Shown here piece after piece: positions 1 to 8,729 of a stretch of DNA of 64,000 nt. A model generated the notes under the pieces. That model was given only the letters and a program-made list of their open reading frames with translations. It was not told where the DNA came from and searched no databases. The stretch's first letter is position 1. Each line of letters starts with the position of its first letter. A program made the translations under genes and the position numbers. This DNA comes from Paenibacillus allorhizosphaerae (lineage in GTDB: Bacteria > Bacillota > Bacilli > Paenibacillales > NBRC-103111), in assembly GCF_910594985.1 (NCBI RefSeq), contig NZ_CAJVCE010000022.1:57514-121513 (forward strand), in the 5' to 3' direction.

Positions 1-525
1 GATCGTATTTTTCGTCTTTTCCTGCAGGCCCTGCACTGCGGCAATTTGTTCCAGCTCCTCCGGCGCAAGATAAGCGGCAAGCGCCTTTCCTACCCCTGAA
101 GCATGCAGAGGCTGCCTTTGCCCGATATAAGTGGAAAACTTGACGAACGACTGACTTTCCAGCTTATCCACATACATCGCCTGCCCGTCATTCAGTACGG
201 CCAGGTGAACGGTAAACCCTGTTTCTTCCAGCAGCTCCTGCAGAAAGGGCCTGGCGAGCTCAACGATATTCATCTTGTTCAGCACCGACAACCCGAGGCT
301 TATGAATTTGGTTCCGAGCTTATACTTTCCGTCCTCGGTTTTAGTAATATACTCATGCTGTTCCAGCGTGCTTAAAATAAAAAACACGCTCGTTTTCGGG
401 ATATCGAGTTGTTTGCACAGCTCGCTAACGCCGAGGGGCTCTTCTTGCAAAGATAACGTTTCGATAATGGCGATCGCTTTTTCCAAAGCGGGAACGTTAT
501 ATTTTTTCAATGGTTCTGCCATCAT
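1..525 (-). CDS. IclR family transcriptional regulator (C-terminus beyond window)
   Basis: The visible 175 residues begin MMAEPLKKYNVPALEKA and show an IclR-type winged helix: a first helix, then ALEKAIAIIETLS, a recognition region around LDIPKTSVFFILSTLE, and the wing ending in YKLGTKF. The start of the effector-binding domain follows (NIVELARPFLQELLEETG, then YIGQRQPLHASGVGKA). The C-terminal part lies outside the window. ATG codons at 525 and 522 follow an AGAGGTG ribosome site. IclR proteins usually repress or activate an adjacent catabolic operon in response to a small organic acid. This gene is divergent from the aminotransferase/dehydratase/lactonase cassette, so it is the probable regulator of that cassette. 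Family call is firm; the ligand is unknown. Confidence 0.9.
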   Translation of the reverse strand, partial: MMAEPLKKYNVPALEKAIAIIETLSLQEEPLGVSELCKQLDIPKTSVFFILSTLEQHEYITKTEDGKYKLGTKFISLGLSVLNKMNIVELARPFLQELLEETGFTVHLAVLNDGQAMYVDKLESQSFVKFSTYIGQRQPLHASGVGKALAAYLAPEELEQIAAVQGLQEKTKNTI

Positions 526-712
526 AACACCTCTAATTCAGTTTATATATTAAATCGTGTTTTGATTTCACGGTAAATCGCTCCGGAAAAAGGACTGAAT
601 GCGAAACCATTCCATTTGCATAAACGGAAGGTTCTCTTATTGTATCACAAATACGGCAATAATGCCTATTTTCACGGCGTTGAAGCCATTCCGACGCGCC
701 TAAAATTAAGGA

Positions 713-741
713 TTGACAAGAAAACATTTCCAATGTACTTT
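713..741 (+). promoter_or_regulatory. Candidate sigma-A promoter of the catabolic cassette
   Basis: A perfect TTGACA (713-718) is followed after 17 bases by TACTTT (736-741), about 50 bases upstream of the aminotransferase start at 790. The -35 is ideal and the -10 weak, which would suit a regulated promoter. It sits in the divergent gap shared with the IclR-type gene. Identified by motif only. Confidence 0.5.
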
Positions 742-789
742 TATTTTAAACGACATTTAACATGCAAAACGATTACGAGGAGGAATCTT

Positions 790-2100
790 ATGGCTGTCAT
801 ACAAACGAATAAATCCGCCATGCTTTACAGTGAGGCCAATCAATATACGCCGGGCGGCGTTCATACGTCGATACGCAACGTCGATCCCCACCTCATCTTT
901 ACAACCGCCGACGGAGCGTATATTTACGATGCGGACGGCAACCGCTATATCGATTACCAGGCTGCTTTCGGGCCGTTCGTTCTGGGCCATCGCCATCCTT
1001 ACGTAACCGAGAAAGTGATCGAGGCGATTCAACGAACGGATTTGTTCGGCGTCGGCACGACGGATTTGGAAATTAGATTATCGGAAAAAATTTGCCGCCA
1101 TGTTCCGTCGGCGGATATGGTCTTATTTTGCAATTCCGGATCGGAAGCGACCTATCACGCCATTCGGTTATCAAGAGCGGTAACCGGCCGGCGTAAACTG
1201 ATCAAGTTCCAAGGCTGCTATCACGGCTGGCACGATTACGTGGCGAGAAACATGTTAAGCGCTCCGGATATGATCGGCAAACGGGATCCCGGGTCGGCGG
1301 GGATGATGGACGAAGCCGTCGATAATACGCTGGTTTGCACTTTTAACGATTTGGACGACGTGGAACAAACGTTTAAGGCGAATCCAGGCGAAATTGCCGC
1401 GCTGATCGTTGAGCCGATTCAGCATAATATCGGCTGCGTTCTTCCGCAGCCGGGTTTTTTGCAAGGATTGCGCGAGCTGTGTACGCAGTATGGCGCGCTC
1501 TTGATCTTTGACGAGGTCATTACCGGATTTCGCCACGACATCGGAGGCTTTCAGAAGGTGGCCGGCATTACCCCGGACTTGACGACGATGGGGAAAGCGA
1601 TGGCCAACGGGTTTCCGATTGCCGCGGTCGCCGGAAAACAATCGCTGATGGAACGGTTCAACACGAAGCCTGGCGGAGACGTTTGGTTTGCCGGCACGTA
1701 CAACGGTCATGCGGTAGGAACCGCCGCTTCCATCGCTACGCTGGAGATGATGGAGCGCCATAACGTGCATGAATACATATTTCGTCTAGGCGAACGCATG
1801 CGTCAGGGCATTCGCGATATCCATCAGCGGCTCGGAATTAAGGCGTATGTCGCCGGCTTCGGCTCCGTATGGACGACATATTTCTTGGAGAACGAGCCGC
1901 GGAATTACACCGATCTCATGCAGAACGACGCAGAATTGTATGTCGCCTACCGACGCAAGCTTCTTGAAAGAGGAATTTTCAAATTGCCGATGAATATAAA
2001 ACGGAATCATATAAGTTTCAGCCATACCGAGGAGGATATCGACTATACGCTGCAGTGCATCGAAGACGTATTGAAGGAACTTAAGGAAAGCCGAGGTTGA
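790..2100 (+). CDS. Class III aminotransferase, glutamate-1-semialdehyde aminomutase-like
   Basis: A 436-residue PLP enzyme of fold type I. ATG at 790 is preceded by an ideal GAGGAGG site at 777-783; an upstream in-frame ATG at 616 has no such site. Visible hallmarks are the phosphate-binding NSGSEAT stretch, the FDEVITGFR motif that holds the pyridine ring, and the Schiff-base lysine in MGKAMANG (K269). It resembles HemL, but lies among sugar-acid genes and not with other heme genes, so it more likely transfers an amino group to or from a keto or aldehyde intermediate of this pathway, or mutates amino position within one. First gene of the forward cassette; 30 bases separate it from the next gene. 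Substrate unknown. Confidence 0.88.
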   Translation: MAVIQTNKSAMLYSEANQYTPGGVHTSIRNVDPHLIFTTADGAYIYDADGNRYIDYQAAFGPFVLGHRHPYVTEKVIEAIQRTDLFGVGTTDLEIRLSEKICRHVPSADMVLFCNSGSEATYHAIRLSRAVTGRRKLIKFQGCYHGWHDYVARNMLSAPDMIGKRDPGSAGMMDEAVDNTLVCTFNDLDDVEQTFKANPGEIAALIVEPIQHNIGCVLPQPGFLQGLRELCTQYGALLIFDEVITGFRHDIGGFQKVAGITPDLTTMGKAMANGFPIAAVAGKQSLMERFNTKPGGDVWFAGTYNGHAVGTAASIATLEMMERHNVHEYIFRLGERMRQGIRDIHQRLGIKAYVAGFGSVWTTYFLENEPRNYTDLMQNDAELYVAYRRKLLERGIFKLPMNIKRNHISFSHTEEDIDYTLQCIEDVLKELKESRG

Positions 2101-2130
2101 GCAGGTAAGTATTTTCTAGGGGGAATACCG

Positions 2131-3450
2131 ATGGTAAAGAATAGCCTCCAGCTCATGATGATATCCGTCTTGGCCGTCTCGTCTTTGGCGGGGTGCACCC
2201 AAGAGGAATCTGCGACAGACCCGAATGCTGACAATATGAAAACCTCACAATTTAAATTTCCCGATGAGCCGCTAACCTTGCGAATGTATCAGTCCAGCGC
2301 CAATATTTCCGATGACGAGTTCCACGATTTGATCGCGGATCCGGTCAAAAAGAAGTTTCCGAATGTTACGATGGAGATCGTTAGGCCCGCGAAGAAAAAG
2401 GAAGACCTCATTACGGCCGGTGAATTTCCGGATTTAATCTACACGAATACGACGGTCATCCAGGAATATGTCGATTTGGATCTCCCGCTCGATCTGAACC
2501 CGCTGATTAAAAAATACAATTTCGATTTGGGGCAGTTCAATCAGCGGCCCTTCGACGACATCAAGGCTTATTCGAGCAAAGGGCAACTGTTTGGCGTTCC
2601 GTTTTCCGTCAATTTCGACGTCTTGTACTATAACAAAGACATTTTCGATAAATTCGGGGTTTCTTACCCGAAAGACGGAATGACATGGGACGAGGTGATC
2701 GCGCTCGGCAAAAAAGTGACGAGAGAGGAAAACGGCATAAAGTATGAAGGAATTTACCCGACCTTGATCAAATACTTCTCCTCGCAGCTGTCGGTTCCGT
2801 TCGTCAATCCGAAAACCATGAGAGCGGAGCTGACGACGGACGGATGGAAAAAAGTTTTTGAAACGTACAAAGCGATCATGGATGCGCAGGGAGGCACCGA
2901 TCCCGGCGCTTCCCTCGGCAAGTTTAACAAAAACCAGACGCTGGCCATGATGGCTCATTACGGAGCGCGGGTCGGTGAATTGGAACAGCTTCTCAAAGAA
3001 GGAAAGCCTGTGAACTGGGATATGGTATCCTATCCGACCTTCAAGGAATTGCCCGGCATCTCCCAGGGCTTGGATACGCATTATTTGATGATTTCCACGA
3101 CCGGCAAGCAGCAGGAGGCGGCGTTCCAGGTTCTTTCCTTTTTGACAAGCGGCGAAGCCCAGATGAACGTGTCGAGAAGAGGCAGAGTTTCCGCATTGAA
3201 GGATCCGAAAATTAGGGAGCAGTTTGGAGCGGACGTGCAGACGCTGAAGGGCAAAAACATCCAGGCGGTGTTCAAAAGCACGCCGGCGCCTCTGCCGGTG
3301 CCTACCAAATACGACGGTCTCGTAAAAGAACCGAATTTGCAAAAATACGCAAATGAGTTTTTGAAAGGAACAGCCGACGTCAATACGATTCTCAAGCAGT
3401 TGGAGGAAACGGTAAACAAGGATATCGAAGCCCGCAAAGCGGGAAATTAA
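2131..3450 (+). CDS. Family 1 extracellular solute-binding lipoprotein, orphan
   Basis: A 439-residue lipoprotein with a signal peptide ending in the lipobox SLAGC (lipid anchor at C22), so it should sit on the outer face of the membrane. The body has the periplasmic-binding fold signatures of carbohydrate binders: LYYNKDIFDKFG, YPKDGMTWDE, and a C-terminal TSGEAQ helix. No permease or ATPase gene is adjacent, so it must borrow a transporter encoded elsewhere or act as a sensor or capture protein. It is clearly paralogous to the protein at 58072-59394, sharing stretches such as IFDKFGV and YPKDGMTW and the same length. The start has an AGGGGG site at the right distance. Within the cassette it may bind the sugar that the neighbouring enzymes degrade. 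Confidence 0.9.
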   Translation: MVKNSLQLMMISVLAVSSLAGCTQEESATDPNADNMKTSQFKFPDEPLTLRMYQSSANISDDEFHDLIADPVKKKFPNVTMEIVRPAKKKEDLITAGEFPDLIYTNTTVIQEYVDLDLPLDLNPLIKKYNFDLGQFNQRPFDDIKAYSSKGQLFGVPFSVNFDVLYYNKDIFDKFGVSYPKDGMTWDEVIALGKKVTREENGIKYEGIYPTLIKYFSSQLSVPFVNPKTMRAELTTDGWKKVFETYKAIMDAQGGTDPGASLGKFNKNQTLAMMAHYGARVGELEQLLKEGKPVNWDMVSYPTFKELPGISQGLDTHYLMISTTGKQQEAAFQVLSFLTSGEAQMNVSRRGRVSALKDPKIREQFGADVQTLKGKNIQAVFKSTPAPLPVPTKYDGLVKEPNLQKYANEFLKGTADVNTILKQLEETVNKDIEARKAGN

Positions 3451-3462
3451 GGAGGGATTCAG

Positions 3463-4725
3463 TTGCAAATCGGAAACAACAATGCTGTCATTCGGATTGG
3501 CATCGTAGGCTATAAGCGGGGGCAGTCTTTTCAAAAGAGTCCCGATGTACTGGGCTTCAAGCTGGTCGCCGTATGCGATCAGGACGCGGATCGACTCAAA
3601 AATGTGCAGGCGATGGAGGGCGTCGCGACGTATACGGAGTACGACAAATTTCTGGAGCATGACATGGATGCCGTCATCCTCGCCAACTACTTTCACCAGC
3701 ACGCCCCATTCGCGATCAAGGCGCTCCGGGCGGGGAAGCACGTATTGAGCGAGACGACCGCCTGTAAGACGATACAGGAGGGCGTCGAGCTGATCCGAAC
3801 CGTCGAGCAAACCGGAAAAGTGTATTTGTTAGCCGAAAATTACGCTTATATAAGGTACAATCAAGAAATGAAGAGACTGTATCAGAACGGCACGATCGGA
3901 GAAGTGCGCTATGCGATCGGCGAGTACAACCATACGTTTTCCAAGGATCAGGCGCTTGGCGTAGCTCCCGGCCCGGACCATTGGCGCAATCATATCGCCT
4001 CCACCCATTACAGCACACATGCCATCGCTCCGCTCATGTATATCACGGATACGATGCCGGTCAAGGTGAATGCGCTTTCCATCGCCGATCCGGATCAGGA
4101 GCATCACTCGGTCCGCAGAGGGGATCCCGGTTCCGTCATATTGATGCGAATGAATAACGGAGCGGTATTCCAAATTTTCGGGAAAAACTTGTCGGGCGGC
4201 GGAACCTATTACCGTTTACACGGAACGCGGGGGATGATGGAGAACGTGCGGAAGTCTCCCCAGCAATTGGTTCATGTCTCTCATGCGCCGTGGGAGCTGC
4301 AGCCGGGCGAGTCCGAGGACATGGTATACACGCCGGAATACCCTTTCCACGCAGAGATCGCTAAAAATGCAGGACACGGGGGCGGCGATTTTTGGACGAT
4401 GTATTATTTCGGCGAGGCGATACGAAGCGGAGAACAGCCTTATCTGAATGTGTACCGGGGCGTAGCCATGTCCATAGTGGGCATTCTTGCGTGGAAATCC
4501 GCGCTGGAAGACGGAGCGCCGTATGACGTGCCCGATTTGAGCAAGGAGGAAGTACGCAAGCTGCATGAACGCGACGATTGGTCGCCGTGGCCGGAAGACC
4601 GGCGGCCGGGGCAGCCTTTCCCGAGCATACGGGGCGAAATCAAACCTACCGATGAGATGGTGGCCTATGCGAACCGGTATTGGGCGGAAAAAGGCATCAA
4701 AGTAAATTTTAACAGCCTGCCGTAA
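3463..4725 (+). CDS. Gfo/Idh/MocA family oxidoreductase, variant EKP motif
   Basis: A 420-residue protein beginning at a TTG codon, chosen because GGAGGG lies 7 bases upstream. The N-terminal Rossmann fold shows IRIGIVGYKRG followed by an acidic strand end at AVCDQD, typical of NAD(P)-dependent Gfo/Idh/MocA enzymes, which oxidise or reduce sugars and cyclitols. The usual EKP motif, whose lysine is catalytic in most members, reads SETTACKT here (E97-T98-T99), so the canonical lysine is missing. A DHWRNHIASTHYSTHA stretch may supply the active-site histidine. Only 12 bases separate it from the binding-protein gene. Likely the sugar-oxidising step of the cassette, or a hydrolytic or lyase variant. 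Family firm, reaction not. Confidence 0.85.
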   Translation: MQIGNNNAVIRIGIVGYKRGQSFQKSPDVLGFKLVAVCDQDADRLKNVQAMEGVATYTEYDKFLEHDMDAVILANYFHQHAPFAIKALRAGKHVLSETTACKTIQEGVELIRTVEQTGKVYLLAENYAYIRYNQEMKRLYQNGTIGEVRYAIGEYNHTFSKDQALGVAPGPDHWRNHIASTHYSTHAIAPLMYITDTMPVKVNALSIADPDQEHHSVRRGDPGSVILMRMNNGAVFQIFGKNLSGGGTYYRLHGTRGMMENVRKSPQQLVHVSHAPWELQPGESEDMVYTPEYPFHAEIAKNAGHGGGDFWTMYYFGEAIRSGEQPYLNVYRGVAMSIVGILAWKSALEDGAPYDVPDLSKEEVRKLHERDDWSPWPEDRRPGQPFPSIRGEIKPTDEMVAYANRYWAEKGIKVNFNSLP

Positions 4726-4760
4726 TCATCACTCGCATCTTGCCCAAAAGGAGCTTACAT

Positions 4761-6173
4761 ATGCTGACAGCGGGAGTGGCGCGGGCGGCGATCAATCCGC
4801 CCTTAACCTTGGCCCATGCTGGTTGGGGAGCACAGAGCCATGTTTATGCCCAAGCGATCGAGACTGATTTCCGGGTGACGGCTCTCGTCCTGTCCAAGGG
4901 CGGTCTTACTTCGGTTCTGGTAGAGCTTGACTTGTGCCGGCTGCTTCCGGAGCAGGTCGAAGACATTCGCCTTCATGTGGCCGCGGCAGTCGGGACTGAG
5001 ACGCAAAACGTAAGCGTTGCGGTGACTCATACGCACGCAGGGCCTTTAACGACGCGCGATTATGATCGGAGCGGGGCCATCGTTCGAAACATGTATATGG
5101 GGTATGTTCGGGAACAAGCCGTAAGTGCCGCCCTGAGCGCGAAAAAGGCAAAGGAGCCCGTAACCGTCGGTGCAGGGTACGGCACCTGCAGCATCGGGAA
5201 AAATCGCAGGCAGCTGCTCGGAGACGGGAGAATGGTGACGGGCTATAACGAAGGCGGCGATACCGATCCTACGGTCAGCGTGGTGCGGTTCGACCGCGAA
5301 AGCGGAGAAACGATAGCTAGCATCGTTCAGTATGCCTGTCATCCCACCACGTTAGGGTATACGAACCGGCTGCTAAGTCCCGACTATCCGGGCGTAACCA
5401 AGCGGGTCGTGGAGCAGCTCGTCGGTGGAACCTGCCTGTTCCTGCAAGGAGCGGCGGGCGATATCGGTCCCGGTCCCGAGGGCTTTAAGGACGACGTTGC
5501 GGCCATGAAGCGAATCGGGACGGTGCTGGGCTGCGAAGCAGCTAAGATTTTACTGCAGACGAAGGCGGACGCAACGGCCTTCCGGTTCGAGGGCGTGATC
5601 GAGTCGGGCGCCAGCCTCGGCATGTGGGAACGTGAGGCGAACAATGCCGCCGCCCCTGTCTTTCAAGTCCGTTCCGCCATTGTCGGGCTGCCGCTTAAGG
5701 AGCAAATGCCGGTAGAGGAAGCGGAACGCCTGCATAACGAATACAAGCAGGAGCTTGAACGATTGCAAGCGGGCTTTGCGGCGGACGATGCCATACAAGC
5801 TGCGGGCTTTAAAGCGAAACGGGCCAGCCTGGCGCTCGAGAGGTCCCGGCAGTTTTACGGGCGAAGCGAAGCGGATATCGAGGTGCATGTCCAACGCATC
5901 GGCGAGGCCGTCGTCGTCGGCGTGCCGCTTGAGCCCTTCTCGGCGATCGGCAAGAAAATCAGGGAAGCGTCGCCTTTCCGCTACACCTTATTCGGCGGCT
6001 ACACGAACGGCTGGTTCGGCTACCTGCCGACGGGTGGCGATTACCCGGACGGAGGCTACGAAGTGGAAACGACCCCGTTCTCGCCGTCCGCGGCCGAGCG
6101 GTTGATTGAGCGCGTGATTGCGATTATACAGGAGATGAAAGCAGGGGATTTGCGTGATGAAGCTGCGAAGTGA
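4761..6173 (+). CDS. Neutral/alkaline ceramidase-like protein
   Basis: A 470-residue protein resembling the N-terminal domain of neutral/alkaline ceramidases, zinc amidases. Recognisable pieces are the opening AGVARAAINPPLTLAHAGWG, the THTHAGP histidine motif, QYACHPTTLGYTNRLLSPDY with a further histidine, LFLQGAAGDIGPG, and GYTNGWFGYLPT near the end. These match the zinc-site and serine-site regions of that family. The ATG at 4761 is chosen because AAAAGGAG lies 7 bases upstream; a TTG 21 bases earlier lacks a site. No signal peptide is visible, so the substrate is probably cytoplasmic and not a membrane ceramide. In this cassette it may cleave an amide or deacylate an amino sugar derivative. 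Its end overlaps the next gene by 17 bases, indicating translational coupling. Confidence 0.8.
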   Translation: MLTAGVARAAINPPLTLAHAGWGAQSHVYAQAIETDFRVTALVLSKGGLTSVLVELDLCRLLPEQVEDIRLHVAAAVGTETQNVSVAVTHTHAGPLTTRDYDRSGAIVRNMYMGYVREQAVSAALSAKKAKEPVTVGAGYGTCSIGKNRRQLLGDGRMVTGYNEGGDTDPTVSVVRFDRESGETIASIVQYACHPTTLGYTNRLLSPDYPGVTKRVVEQLVGGTCLFLQGAAGDIGPGPEGFKDDVAAMKRIGTVLGCEAAKILLQTKADATAFRFEGVIESGASLGMWEREANNAAAPVFQVRSAIVGLPLKEQMPVEEAERLHNEYKQELERLQAGFAADDAIQAAGFKAKRASLALERSRQFYGRSEADIEVHVQRIGEAVVVGVPLEPFSAIGKKIREASPFRYTLFGGYTNGWFGYLPTGGDYPDGGYEVETTPFSPSAAERLIERVIAIIQEMKAGDLRDEAAK

Positions 6174-7878
6174 ACAATGGTTTAACGGCTCCAGAGAACT
6201 CAGCTTTCAGCACCGTTCTGCCATGAGAGCCGCCGGGCATAGGCCGGAGTCTTACTTGGGCAAGCCGATCATCGGCATTTTCAATTCCTGGAACGATCTG
6301 AACAGCTGCAATTTGTCCCACAAGGACAATGTGGAGTTTGTGAAGCGGGGGGTGATCGCGGCCGGCGGCTATCCGGTGGAGCTGCATACGATCACGACTC
6401 CGGCCGATTTTATGAAGCCTTCGGATCTTCCTTACCGTAATCTGATGTCTATGGATGTAGAAGAGACGATCCGGTCGCTTCCGATCGACGGGGTCGTTCT
6501 GCTATGCGAATGCGACAAAACGACGCCCGCCCAATTGATGGCTGCCGCAAGCTGCGATTTGCCCGCCCTGCAGCTCGCGGCCGGTCACCGCAGCTCCGGA
6601 TCGTTCCGCGGCAAAAAGGTGAATTACGGCACCGACCTGTGGAAATATATGGACGATTATAACGCCGGCTTGTTCAGCGAAGAAGAGTTGGAGGAGCTGG
6701 AGCAGGACATTTCCTGCAGTCTGGGCGGCTGTCCCGTGATGGGAACGGCGTCGACGATGAAAAGCTTATCCGAGGTGCTCGGTATGATGCTGCCGGGAAC
6801 AAGCAGCATCCCGGCAACGCACGCCGCACGAAAAGCGGCCGCCGAAGCGACCGGACAACGAGTGGTGGAAATGGTGCGGGACGATATCCGGCCTTCACAG
6901 CTGATGACCGAAGCGGCTTTTCACAATGCGATGAGGCTGCTTGCCGCGATCGGCGGTTCGACCAACGCCGTCCTGCATTTAACCGCCATTGCCGGAAGGC
7001 TCGGCATCCGGATCGACCTCAAGCAGTACGAGGAGCTGTCGAAGGATGTGCCGCTTCTCGTCAACTTGCAGCCCAGCGGCGCGTACAGCATGGACGATTT
7101 CTTCGAAGCGGGAGGACTGGGTGCGACGATTAAGGAGCTGCTGCCTCTCCTGGACGGCGGCTGCATGGGGGCAACGGGGAAGACGTTAAAAGAAACTTAT
7201 GAGCATCTGCCTGTTTATCGCAGAGAAGTGATCGCTTCCTTGGATGAGCCGGTCATGGCCGATTCCGGCATCGCGGTCGTGCGCGGCAATCTCGCGCCGG
7301 ACGGTGCGGTGGTGAAACGTTCGGCGTGCTCGGAACATTTGCTGCGGCACCTCGGCAAGGCGGTCGTGTTTGACGGCTATGAGGATATGCTAAGCCGCAT
7401 TCACGCGGAAGACTTGGACGTGGATGAGCATTCGGTTCTCGTCATGAAAAACTGCGGGCCGGCCGCGATCGGCATGCCGGAATGGGGGGCCATCCCGATC
7501 CCCTCCAAGCTGTTAAAGCGGGGGGTAAGGGACATGGTCCGTATAAGCGATGCCCGCATGAGCGGAACGAGCTACGGTACGGTTGTCCTGCATGCCGCTC
7601 CGGAGGCCTATGTCGGAGGGCCGCTTGCGATCGTGGACGACGGCGACTGGATCGAACTGAACGTGACGGAAGGAACGTTGCAGCTGCTGGTCGAGCCTTC
7701 CGTCATGGAAGAAAGAAGGAAACACTGGAAGAAGCCGGAACCGGCCCATGTCCGCGGCTATCCGCGGCTGTTTGCCGATCATGTGCTGCAGGCGCACGAA
7801 GGCTGCGATTTGGACTTTTTGCGGCCGCGCAATAAGGAAGAAGCCGCTTTCGTCCCTCCCATCGTGGGTAGGGGATAA
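6157..7878 (+). CDS. IlvD/Edd family dehydratase, probably a sugar-acid dehydratase
   Basis: A 573-residue Fe-S dehydratase. The three cluster cysteines of the family are visible: C51 in NSCNLSH, C119 in CDKTTP and C192 in GGCPVMGTASTM; K121 in DKTTP is the magnesium-binding, often carbamylated lysine. The family removes water from 2,3-dihydroxy acids: dihydroxyisovalerate in branched-chain synthesis, or aldonic acids such as arabonate, xylonate and gluconate. Lying in a cassette with an SMP-30 lactonase, and with ilvE far away, points to an aldonate substrate that would yield a 2-keto-3-deoxy acid. ATG at 6157 is preferred over GTG at 6154. Overlap with the upstream gene suggests one operon. 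Confidence 0.88.
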   Translation: MKLRSEQWFNGSRELSFQHRSAMRAAGHRPESYLGKPIIGIFNSWNDLNSCNLSHKDNVEFVKRGVIAAGGYPVELHTITTPADFMKPSDLPYRNLMSMDVEETIRSLPIDGVVLLCECDKTTPAQLMAAASCDLPALQLAAGHRSSGSFRGKKVNYGTDLWKYMDDYNAGLFSEEELEELEQDISCSLGGCPVMGTASTMKSLSEVLGMMLPGTSSIPATHAARKAAAEATGQRVVEMVRDDIRPSQLMTEAAFHNAMRLLAAIGGSTNAVLHLTAIAGRLGIRIDLKQYEELSKDVPLLVNLQPSGAYSMDDFFEAGGLGATIKELLPLLDGGCMGATGKTLKETYEHLPVYRREVIASLDEPVMADSGIAVVRGNLAPDGAVVKRSACSEHLLRHLGKAVVFDGYEDMLSRIHAEDLDVDEHSVLVMKNCGPAAIGMPEWGAIPIPSKLLKRGVRDMVRISDARMSGTSYGTVVLHAAPEAYVGGPLAIVDDGDWIELNVTEGTLQLLVEPSVMEERRKHWKKPEPAHVRGYPRLFADHVLQAHEGCDLDFLRPRNKEEAAFVPPIVGRG

Positions 7879-7944
7879 ATGTAGCGATGATGTTGAACGG
7901 ACGGCAGATCTGTAGGGCCGGACGAAGCGCAAGGGGGAAAGTAG

Positions 7945-8652
7945 ATGGAATGGATGCTCACGTTTGCGGTCGTTTTTTTAGCGGCGATGATCCAAACGAG
8001 TACCGGCTTCGGTTTTGCCATTGTGGCGATTCCGCTCTTTTTGCTTATTCATGACGGGCATTATGCGGTATCGCTCAGCATCTTTCTTTCGCTTATTTCC
8101 TCCTTGTCTTCATTGCCGCAAGTAAGGAAAGAGATCGATAAACCGCTTCTGGCAACGTTATTTTATGGAAGCTTAGCGGGGCTGCCGATCGGCGGGTTGA
8201 TCTTTTACACCGTTCAGGTCGAGTGGCTCAAGCTGTTCGTCAGCGTAGCCATCCTTGCGTTTACGATCCCTATGATGTTTCGGCTCCGGATTCCGCTCGG
8301 CAGTGGAAAAGGGGCAGGCTTTCTATCTGGATTGATGACTTCAAGCATCGGAATGCCCGGACCGCCGATTGTCCTGTATCTTACCTCCAAGAATACCGAT
8401 AAAAGCCGGTTCCGTGGCACCTCCATCGCGTATTACTGCCTCGTATACCCCGTCAGCCTGGCTCTGCAATTCATTAGCGGCCGGGTTTCGGCGGAGCTGC
8501 TGTCCCACGCGGTCCTGGTGATTCCGGCAATTTATATCGGACAGCTGGCAGGGAAGTTCATCCACCGGGGGATGAGCCAGGCATGGTTTCAACGAATTAC
8601 GTTTTTGCTGCTTATTGCAACGGCCATCAACGCGCTCATTCAAAGTTTGTAG
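7945..8652 (+). CDS. TSUP (TauE/SafE) family membrane transporter
   Basis: A 235-residue, very hydrophobic protein with about seven to eight membrane segments and the internal repeat typical of the TSUP family. The N-terminal segment contains QTSTGFGFAIVAIPLF and the second half contains SSIGMPGPPIVLYL, the paired glycine/proline motifs seen in TauE/SafE proteins. Characterised members export or import sulfonates, sulfite, sulfolactate or other organic anions. ATG follows AAGGGGGAAAG. In this cassette it is the only obvious transporter, so it may excrete an end product or take up an acidic substrate. The ion transported cannot be read from sequence. Confidence 0.87.
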   Translation: MEWMLTFAVVFLAAMIQTSTGFGFAIVAIPLFLLIHDGHYAVSLSIFLSLISSLSSLPQVRKEIDKPLLATLFYGSLAGLPIGGLIFYTVQVEWLKLFVSVAILAFTIPMMFRLRIPLGSGKGAGFLSGLMTSSIGMPGPPIVLYLTSKNTDKSRFRGTSIAYYCLVYPVSLALQFISGRVSAELLSHAVLVIPAIYIGQLAGKFIHRGMSQAWFQRITFLLLIATAINALIQSL

Positions 8653-8729
8653 TGTGCGTTTGCGTGAACGCTGTTTTGCCGTGGATCAATTTTCGCAGCC
8701 GTCGAGTATAAGGGAAGGGAGGAACGAAA

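Noticed and set aside
2434..3810. A 458-codon minus-strand frame opposite the first binding protein
   Set aside because: It crosses the boundary of two well-supported plus-strand genes and shows no family motifs.
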